From contig JADCFR010000488.1 in NCBI GenBank assembly GCA_020249415.1, forward strand, positions 1-11,616: 11,616 bases of DNA, in the 5' to 3' direction. Each line of letters starts with the position of its first letter. The stretch's first letter is position 1. Of this stretch, positions 6,817-11,616 are shown piece by piece. The stretch is from Roseomonas sp. GTDB taxonomy: Bacteria; Pseudomonadota; Alphaproteobacteria; Acetobacterales; Acetobacteraceae. The notes beneath the pieces are model-generated. The model was not told the origin of the DNA. It searched no databases and worked only from the letters and a program-made list of their open reading frames with translations. The translations under genes were made by a program, and so were the position numbers.

Positions 6817-8034
6817 CTACCCTTCGCTGATCACGCCAAGCGCGCGCAATTGTTCAATCTCTGCCGCGCCATAGCCGGCCTGTTGCAGTATTTCGGCGGA
6901 ATGCTCGCCAAGCCGGGGCGGGATGCGCCGGACGCTGCTTTCAATCCCCTGCATATTGATCGCAGTACCGACAATATGCGTGAGCCCGCGCTTTGGTGTC
7001 GTCATGGGCAGCGCCATCGCCAGATGCTTCACCTGCGGGTCTTCAAACACCTGGTCAACGCGGTTGATCGGGCCACAGGGAATGCCGATGCGTTCCAGCA
7101 GATCAATCCAATATTCACTTGGCTGGGTGCTGGTAACCTCGCTGATGGTCTTGTTGAGCCTTGCGCGATCATTGCTGCGGCCCTTCAGCGTCTTCCATTC
7201 CTCAACTTCCAGCCAATCCTTCCGGTCCAAGGCTTCGGCGAATTGCACCCACATCTTGGGGGAAGACGCGGCGATATTGATCGGCTTATCGGCGGTGGGG
7301 AAAACGCCCATCGGGATATTCACCGGATGGTCATTGCCGGCCTGGCCTGGAATTTCGCCATCCATCAGCCAGCGTGCGGCTTGCAGATCCAGCATGAAGA
7401 CCATGGCTTCCAAAAGGCTGGTATGCACATAGCGGCCCTTGCCGGTCCTCTCCCGCTGGAACAGCGCCATCATCACCGCAAGCGCGAGCAGATTGCCGGC
7501 GGTCAAATCCACAAAGGGAATGCCCGCGCGCATCGGCCCACGGCCAGGCTCACCGGTGATGGTCATCATCCCGCCCATGCCCTGGGCGATCTGATCAACG
7601 CCGGCACGCTCCCCATAAGGCCCGGTCTGCCCGAAGCCTGAGATCGAGGCATAGATCAGCCGCGGATTGATCCCCTTCAGATCATCATAGGCAATGCCCA
7701 GCCTGTGCTTCACCTTCACGCGCATATTCTCAACCAGCACATCGGCATTGGCGGCGAGCTTCATCAGCGCGGCCTTGCCTTCCGGTGATTTCAGATTGAG
7801 CGCGATGGACCGCTTGTTGCGATGCAAATTTTGGAAGTCATAGCCATCGCGATCGCCGCCAAAGCCATCGGCATTGGCGGGCGGTTCGACACGAATGACC
7901 TCGGCGCCCCAATCGGCCAAATGGCGCACACAGGTGGGGCCGGCGCGGGCGAGCGTCAGGTCCAGCACACGCACGCCTGCGAGCGGCAGGGCGGCTTCGG
8001 TGGCGAGTTTGGTGTCTATCGGGCTTTCGGGCAT
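6817..8034 (-). CDS. CaiB/BaiF (class III) CoA-transferase family protein
   Basis: A 405-residue class III CoA-transferase, which moves CoA between carboxylic acids through an aspartyl-CoA thioester. Family features are seen in order: LAGVRVLDLTLARAGPTCVR at the N terminus (18-37), WGAEVIRVEPP (42-52), NLHRNKRSIALNL (69-81), DVLVENMR (98-105), ISGFGQTGPY (131-140), and the nucleophile loop GIPFVDLTAG with Asp176 as the likely catalytic residue. The C-terminal half contains GIPCGPINRVDQVFEDPQV, also typical. The start at 8034 is supported by GGAGG 6-7 bases upstream. It is the first gene of a pair with the atypical crotonase. The substrate cannot be told from sequence; members act on carnitine, oxalate, succinate, mesaconate and others. 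Confidence 0.92.
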   Translation of the reverse strand: MPESPIDTKLATEAALPLAGVRVLDLTLARAGPTCVRHLADWGAEVIRVEPPANADGFGGDRDGYDFQNLHRNKRSIALNLKSPEGKAALMKLAANADVLVENMRVKVKHRLGIAYDDLKGINPRLIYASISGFGQTGPYGERAGVDQIAQGMGGMMTITGEPGRGPMRAGIPFVDLTAGNLLALAVMMALFQRERTGKGRYVHTSLLEAMVFMLDLQAARWLMDGEIPGQAGNDHPVNIPMGVFPTADKPINIAASSPKMWVQFAEALDRKDWLEVEEWKTLKGRSNDRARLNKTISEVTSTQPSEYWIDLLERIGIPCGPINRVDQVFEDPQVKHLAMALPMTTPKRGLTHIVGTAINMQGIESSVRRIPPRLGEHSAEILQQAGYGAAEIEQLRALGVISEG

Positions 8035-8057
8035 GTCATTCCTCCGTCCCGGCGAGA

Positions 8058-8102
8058 CTAGAGGCGTTTCGCCGCCTTGGCCACGCGGCGAAACGCCTCT
8101 AG
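8058..8102. repeat. Perfect 18-bp inverted repeat (hairpin) with 9-base spacer
   Basis: The left arm CTAGAGGCGTTTCGCCGC (8058-8075) is matched without a single mismatch by the right arm (8085-8102) around the spacer CTTGGCCAC. It lies between the CBS-domain gene and the start of the CoA-transferase gene, about 24 bases upstream of that start codon. Neither side is followed by a convincing U run in the transcribed (minus) direction, so it is not a textbook terminator. Palindromes beginning CTAGAG and containing GTTTC recur in intergenic DNA of many alphaproteobacteria, so a dispersed repeat is the likeliest reading; an operator is the alternative. Confidence 0.85.
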
Positions 8103-8116
8103 CGCATCTTTTGGTC

Positions 8117-8160
8117 GCATTTTCCGAGCCGCCAAGCGTTACCGCCTGGCGTGAAAATGC
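8117..8160. repeat. Second inverted repeat, imperfect, adjacent to the first
   Basis: Outer arms GCATTTTC (8117-8124) and GAAAATGC (8153-8160) are perfect complements, and inner arms CGCCA (8130-8134) and TGGCG (8147-8151) form a further 5-bp stem. It starts 14 bases after the preceding hairpin. No U run follows in the minus direction. The rest of the 165-base gap (8035-8199) holds no gene that I can support, only the CoA-transferase ribosome binding site. Confidence 0.7.
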
Positions 8161-8199
8161 TTCAGGTCGGGCAGGGGCGAAGGGCCAGGGGCCGAGGCC

Positions 8200-8622
8200 C
8201 TATCTCAGACACTCAAAAAACCCGGTTTCCTGATCAAGCTGCCCATATTCCTTGGCGCGAAAATCATAGCGGGAGACGATGCCAAGCACCTTGCCGTCGC
8301 GCACCACCGGCAAATGGCGAAAGCCGCCATCCTGCATCATGTGCAGCGCCTCCATGGCATCGCCCTCGGGCGGCAGGCAGACCGGGTGGCCCGTCATGGC
8401 CTCAGATAGACGGACTTCCGTGCCATCCTTGCCATGGGAGAGGAAATGCACCGCATCCCGCCCGGTGAAAATGCCAAGCAATAGCCCCGCCGGATCGGTC
8501 ACCAGCACGGCGCCAACATGGCGGCGATGCATCGCCGCGCAGGCTTCCTGCACGCTTGCCTCTGGCCCCATGGTCAGGGGGTTCTGGTCGCGGACCATTT
8601 CACCCATGCTGCGGTTTCGCAT
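8200..8622 (-). CDS. Protein with two CBS domains
   Basis: A small cytoplasmic protein of 140 residues made almost only of a CBS-domain pair, a module that binds adenosine nucleotides and usually senses energy state or tunes a partner. CBS1 spans about residues 10-65 (NPLTMGPEASVQEACAAM ... GIFTGRDAV) and CBS2 about 75-125 (AMTGHPVCLPPEGDAMEAL ... GFRHLPVVRDGKVLGIVS, then RYDF). I chose the ATG at 8622 because AGGAGG at 8628-8633 sits 5 bases upstream; a longer frame reaches 8712, but its extra 30 residues do not resemble the family and cover a likely promoter. No effector domain is attached and the partner is unknown. It is divergent from the DUF1194 frame. Confidence 0.88.
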   Translation of the reverse strand: MRNRSMGEMVRDQNPLTMGPEASVQEACAAMHRRHVGAVLVTDPAGLLLGIFTGRDAVHFLSHGKDGTEVRLSEAMTGHPVCLPPEGDAMEALHMMQDGGFRHLPVVRDGKVLGIVSRYDFRAKEYGQLDQETGFFECLR

Positions 8623-8646
8623 GGCATCCTCCTGTCTTTGAGTTGC

Positions 8647-8676
8647 AATATAATCGCAATACCCCAGCGCTGTTAT
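8647..8676 (-). promoter_or_regulatory. Candidate promoter for the CBS-domain gene
   Basis: On the minus strand ATAACA (8671-8676, four of six to TTGACA) is followed after 18 bases by TATATT (8647-8652, five of six to TATAAT). This would give a leader of roughly 20 bases that includes the AGGAGG ribosome binding site. The 88-base divergent gap holds no other element I can support. Confidence 0.35.
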
Positions 8677-8710
8677 TGACGCAGCGCAAGTCTGGCTGTG
8701 GCATAATGGC

Positions 8711-9334
8711 ATGATGCAGCGCGTTGATCTTGCCCTGGTGCTGGCGGTGGATGCCTCATCTTCCGTGGATCGGGCGGAATTTGACCTGATGATTGGCGGC
8801 TATGCCGCTGCCTTCCGGGATGCCTAGATCGCCGCCGCGCTGCTTGCCGGCCCGGCTGGGGCATCGGCGATTGCGATGCTGTTATGGTCCGGGGAAAGGG
8901 CGCAGGAAATCGCCATCCCCTGGCAGGTTCTGGCCAAGCCGGCCGAGGTGGCGGCACTGGCCGAGGCGATTGAGGGCCTGCCGCGTCTGGTCCCGCCCGG
9001 TGCCACGGCTTTGGGGGAGGGCATGGCAGCGGCGCTCGCGCTATTCGGCTCGGGGCCAGAACTGGCGCGGCGGATGGTTTTGGATGTCTCGGGCGATGGC
9101 GCGCATAATCAGGGCCGCCCGCCCGGGCCGATCCGTGATATTGGCGTTGAGGCCGGTATCACCATCAACGCCTTGGCGGTGCTGAACGAAGAACCCGATC
9201 TGATGGCGCATTACGCCGCCGAGGTGATTGGCGGCCCTGGCGCCTTCGTGAAGCATTGCCCGGATTACGAGGGCTTCGCCGCCGCCATTCGGGAAAAGCT
9301 GCGGCGCGAAATTGCGGGGGTTTTCATTGCCTGA
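8711..9334 (+). pseudogene. DUF1194 family (von Willebrand factor A-like) protein interrupted by an in-frame TAG
   Basis: Reading from the ATG at 8711, the frame begins MMQRVDLALVLAVDASSSVD, a vWA-like start with the metal-site motif DxSxS (Asp14, Ser16, Ser18). After residue 38 (FRDA) it meets TAG at 8825-8827. The same frame then continues without further stops to 9334 and keeps the family pattern: IAAALLAGPAGASAIAM, GATALGEG, and LDVSGDGAHNQGRPPGPIRD. The protein would be about 207 residues with one codon, probably GAG or CAG, changed to TAG. Restart at the ATG at 8876 would give 152 residues lacking the metal-site motif, so that product is probably not functional. No signal peptide is seen, and an in-frame TAA at 8651 with no ATG, GTG or TTG after it rules out a longer start. 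A sequencing error or suppression remains possible. The function of the family is unknown. Confidence 0.78.
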
Positions 9335-10464
9335 TGGGTCTGGCATGGCTTTGCGCCATGATGCTGATGATTCCCGGCCCCGTGCAGACCCGCCCCGAAA
9401 CCCAAGCCGCCATGGCGCAGGATATCGCGCCCTGGGATCATGGCTTTCGCCCGACCTATGCGCGCATCCGTGAACGTGTGCGCGCCATCGCCGGCGGTAT
9501 CGAAGGGGAGCATGTGACCCTGCCCCTGCAAGGGTCAGGTCATTTCATTATGGAAGCGGCGATGCGGAGCCTGGTGCCGCCGGGTGCGAAGATATTGATC
9601 CCGATGAATGGCGCGTATGCAGATCGCATGGCGCGGCTGGCGCGCGAAGCGGGGCGCGCGGTGGTTGCGCTTGACCTGCCCAATACGCGCGGCGCGCGGG
9701 CTGAGGATATTGCCCCCGTGCTCGCGGCTGATCCCGCCATTGGTCATGTCGCCCTGGTCTATAGCGAAACCGGCAGCGGCATTGTGAATGATGTGCCAGG
9801 CATTGGCCGCGCGGTGCGCCAGGCCGGGCGGCGCATGCTGGTTGATGCGGTTTCCGCCTTTGGCGCGCTGCCCTTCAATATGGCCGAGCATCCAGAATGC
9901 GATGCGCTGATGTTCACTTCCGGCAAATGCCTGGAGGGCATGCCGGGCATTGGTTTCGCTGTGGCGCGGATGGATGCGATCAGGGCCGGGGCAGGGCAGG
10001 CAGGGTCCTGGTGCATGGATTTGGCCGATGTACTGGCGCATGCGGAACGCTCGGGCTTTGGGTCCTTCCGCTTCACGCCGCCAGTGCAGGTTTTGGCCGC
10101 TTTTGATGTCGCGCTTGATCTGTTTGATGCCGAAGGCGGGCAGCCGGCGCGCCATGCGCGCTACCGCGCCAATGCCGATACGCTTTACGAAGGCTTCCTC
10201 GCCATGGGCATCAAGCCTTATGTGAGCAAGCCAGAGCAGGGGCCGATCATTGTCACCGTGCATCAGCCATCCGATCCGCGCTTTGATTTCGCGCGCTTTG
10301 TGGAAGCGCTGAAGGCGCGCGGCGTGTTGATCTGCAATTTCTGGACAACGCCGGAACCGACCCTGCGCATTGGCGCGATTGGTGCGCTGACGCCGGATGA
10401 TATGCAGCGCGCGCTGGCCATCTTCCGCGACACCCTGGCCGAAGCCCTGCCCGCAGCAGCATGA
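9334..10464 (+). CDS. PhnW-like aminotransferase (2-aminoethylphosphonate-pyruvate transaminase family)
   Basis: A PLP-dependent class V aminotransferase. PhnW proper interconverts 2-aminoethylphosphonate plus pyruvate with phosphonoacetaldehyde plus alanine. Similarity is seen through the start MLMIPGPVQTRPET, IAPWDHGF, LQGSGHFIMEAA (65-76), MNGAYADRM, VDAVSAFGALP (170-180, with PLP-contacting Asp171), SGKCLEGMPGIGF with the PLP lysine Lys198, and FRFTPPVQVLAAFD. The ATG at 9334 overlaps the preceding stop (TGATG); starts at 9358 or 9361 would align better with relatives and are real alternatives. With 9334 the protein has 376 residues. No phnX, phnY, phnA or pepM is visible, so the substrate is uncertain; the related alanine-glyoxylate or serine aminotransferases are the main alternatives. 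Confidence 0.82.
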   Translation: MGLAWLCAMMLMIPGPVQTRPETQAAMAQDIAPWDHGFRPTYARIRERVRAIAGGIEGEHVTLPLQGSGHFIMEAAMRSLVPPGAKILIPMNGAYADRMARLAREAGRAVVALDLPNTRGARAEDIAPVLAADPAIGHVALVYSETGSGIVNDVPGIGRAVRQAGRRMLVDAVSAFGALPFNMAEHPECDALMFTSGKCLEGMPGIGFAVARMDAIRAGAGQAGSWCMDLADVLAHAERSGFGSFRFTPPVQVLAAFDVALDLFDAEGGQPARHARYRANADTLYEGFLAMGIKPYVSKPEQGPIIVTVHQPSDPRFDFARFVEALKARGVLICNFWTTPEPTLRIGAIGALTPDDMQRALAIFRDTLAEALPAAA

Positions 10465-11210
10465 AGGTTTTCATCGCCACGCCGACTATCGCCAGCATCG
10501 TGCAGGTGGAAACCACGCTTTCCATCGTGACCATGGTGAATGAATTGCGCGACGCCGGGCATGGCGCGGATTGGTTCAATTATGATGGCGCCTATGTGAC
10601 GCGCGCGCGGCATATCCTGGCCAGCCAGTTTCTGGCGCGCCCTGATTTCACGCATTTGCTGTTTCTCGATTCCGATATTGGCGTGCCGAAGGGCGCCATC
10701 ACGCGGCTATCGCAGTCGGGGCATGAGGTGATTGGCCTTGCCTGTCCCTTGCGGCATTTCGATATCGCCCGCTTTGCTGAAGCCGCGCGGGAAGCGCCCG
10801 AGGGGCCGCCGGACCTCGCGCGGCTGAATGCGCTGTCGCGGCGCTTCAATATCGAAGCTGATCCGGCGGACCCGGTGATCCGCAATGGCTTGCTCCGCGT
10901 GAACCGTATTGGCTTTGGTTGCATCATGATTGCGCGGACGGCCTTGGAAAAACTGATCGCCAGCGGCAACGTCGCGCGCCGCAAAGCGGAAAGTTTCCGC
11001 CAATTCGGCCTGGATGGCGAATATTGGGCGTTTTTCGACGAAATGAATCTGCCCGAGGGTTTCGTTTCGGAAGATTACGCTTTTTGCCGGCGCTGGCTTG
11101 ATCTGCCGGGCAGCGCCATCTGGGCGCTCACCCAAATGCCGGTCGCGCATGTGGGCGCCTATGCCCATCGGGCGGCCTATCTGGACCGGTTTCGCCCGCC
11201 ACGGCCTTGA
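10461..11210 (+). CDS. Putative glycosyltransferase, GT-A-like
   Basis: A 249-residue soluble protein with marks of a GT-A fold enzyme. The N-terminal beta-strand MKVFIATPT is followed by an acceptor/donor region ([17 protein letters not shown], 42-58). A metal-binding DxD motif lies in LLFLDSDIG (Asp70-Ser-Asp72). A later acidic motif [10 protein letters not shown] (203-212) is typical of the catalytic acid region, and a histidine in VAHVGAY (His230) could be the third metal ligand. The ATG overlaps the aminotransferase stop by 4 bases (ATGA), which indicates coupled translation and so possibly linked function. No membrane segment or signal peptide is seen. I do not recognise a specific family; similar small proteins are often left as hypothetical. 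The sugar donor and acceptor are unknown. Confidence 0.7.
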   Translation: MKVFIATPTIASIVQVETTLSIVTMVNELRDAGHGADWFNYDGAYVTRARHILASQFLARPDFTHLLFLDSDIGVPKGAITRLSQSGHEVIGLACPLRHFDIARFAEAAREAPEGPPDLARLNALSRRFNIEADPADPVIRNGLLRVNRIGFGCIMIARTALEKLIASGNVARRKAESFRQFGLDGEYWAFFDEMNLPEGFVSEDYAFCRRWLDLPGSAIWALTQMPVAHVGAYAHRAAYLDRFRPPRP

Positions 11211-11265
11211 CAGCGCTGGCCTGCCATGGCGTTGCGTTGGGGCGTTATTCCAGGGAGTTTCAGGC

Positions 11266-11616
11266 ATGGCCACTGATCTTGACATCGCGCGTGCCGCGAC
11301 GCTGAAGCCGATTGCGGAAATCGCCACGCGTGCCGGCATTCCGGCCGATGCCTTGGAACCCTACGGCAAATACAAGGCCAAGATCGGGCTGGATTTCATC
11401 GGCGCCCAGGCAGATCGCCCCGATGGTGCCCTGGTGCTGGTGACCGGCATCAACCCCACCCCCGCCGGTGAGGGCAAAACCACCACCACGGTTGGCCTTG
11501 GCGATGCGCTGAATGCGCTTGGCACGCGGACCATGATCTGCCTGCGCGAACCCTCACTTGGCCCCTGCTTCGGGGTGAAGGGGGGCGCGACAGGCGGTGG
11601 CTATGCGCAGGTGCTG
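11266..11616 (+). CDS. fhs: Formate-tetrahydrofolate ligase, N-terminal part; 3' end outside window
   Basis: Fhs makes 10-formyltetrahydrofolate from formate, tetrahydrofolate and ATP, feeding one-carbon metabolism in the cytoplasm. The first 117 residues are present and the frame is open to the right edge. Diagnostic are the N-terminal [24 protein letters not shown], the P-loop TPAGEGKT within [20 protein letters not shown] (61-80), and [26 protein letters not shown] at 11252-11257 lies 8 bases before the ATG, a good ribosome binding site. The 55-base gap after the glycosyltransferase contains TTGACA but no matching -10, so its promoter is not obvious. Identification is secure; full length (about 560 residues in relatives) cannot be checked. 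Confidence 0.95.
   Translation, partial: MATDLDIARAATLKPIAEIATRAGIPADALEPYGKYKAKIGLDFIGAQADRPDGALVLVTGINPTPAGEGKTTTTVGLGDALNALGTRTMICLREPSLGPCFGVKGGATGGGYAQVL

Noticed and set aside
5966..6874. 302-codon plus-strand open frame opposite the crotonase gene
   Set aside because: The minus frame has clear crotonase motifs. The plus frame has unnatural composition and no recognisable domain; long antisense frames are expected at this GC content.
6850..7641. 263-codon plus-strand open frame opposite the CoA-transferase gene
   Set aside because: Fully explained as a shadow of the CoA-transferase, whose motifs and ribosome binding site are convincing.
8676..8707. Possible plus-strand promoter TTGACG ... 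CATAAT before the DUF1194 frame
   Set aside because: The spacing of the two boxes is 20 bases, too long for a confident call, and the alternative -10 at proper spacing is poor.
8623..8712. Longer 170-residue form of the CBS-domain protein
   Set aside because: The internal ATG at 8622 has an ideal AGGAGG, and the extra N-terminal residues would read through a likely promoter and look non-coding.
9535..10263. 242-codon minus-strand open frame opposite the PhnW-like gene
   Set aside because: Histidine- and arginine-rich antisense translation without motifs; the plus strand has a clear PLP-enzyme frame.
11207..11212. TTGACA upstream of fhs as a -35 box
   Set aside because: It overlaps the stop codon of the preceding gene and no acceptable -10 lies 16-18 bases downstream.

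Overview
The window looks like a chromosomal segment of a GC-rich alphaproteobacterium. The densely packed genes, codon use and protein flavour suit the Acetobacteraceae/Rhodospirillales, but there is no rRNA or marker gene to prove this. I see no phage, transposon, CRISPR array, tRNA or rRNA. LAYOUT: (1) Positions 1-2819, plus strand: the 3' end of a cobalamin-dependent methionine synthase gene (metH), a cation diffusion facilitator, a tonB gene, and a PduO-type ATP:cob(I)alamin adenosyltransferase gene, tightly spaced or overlapping. (2) Positions 2841-5269, minus strand and convergent: a BtuB-like TonB-dependent receptor with a cobalamin riboswitch in its leader and a plausible promoter just upstream. 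(3) Positions 5282-8622, minus strand: an ExoD-family membrane protein, a crotonase-fold protein paired with a CaiB/BaiF CoA-transferase, an intergenic region with two inverted repeats, and a two-CBS-domain protein. (4) Positions 8711-11210, plus strand: a DUF1194-type (von Willebrand A-like) reading frame broken by an in-frame amber codon, then a PhnW-like aminotransferase and a GT-A-like glycosyltransferase, each overlapping the gene before it. (5) Positions 11266-11616: the 5' end of formate-tetrahydrofolate ligase (fhs), running off the right edge. HOW THE GENES FIT TOGETHER: The left 5.3 kb reads as a vitamin B12 locus. It holds an outer-membrane receptor under a B12 riboswitch, a TonB energiser, the enzyme that makes adenosylcobalamin, and a B12-dependent enzyme. 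Only the receptor gene has a visible riboswitch. fhs at the right edge belongs to the same one-carbon/folate metabolism as metH, but this may be coincidence. The crotonase/CoA-transferase pair is probably a two-gene acyl-CoA operon of unknown substrate. The most notable oddities are the large extra arm in the riboswitch, the amber codon in the DUF1194 frame, the crotonase lacking both canonical catalytic glutamates, the altered transmembrane metal site of the CDF transporter, and a perfect 18-bp inverted repeat next to a second one. I found no clear evidence of a wholly new system. The coupled DUF1194 / PhnW-like / glycosyltransferase set is the least explained grouping.
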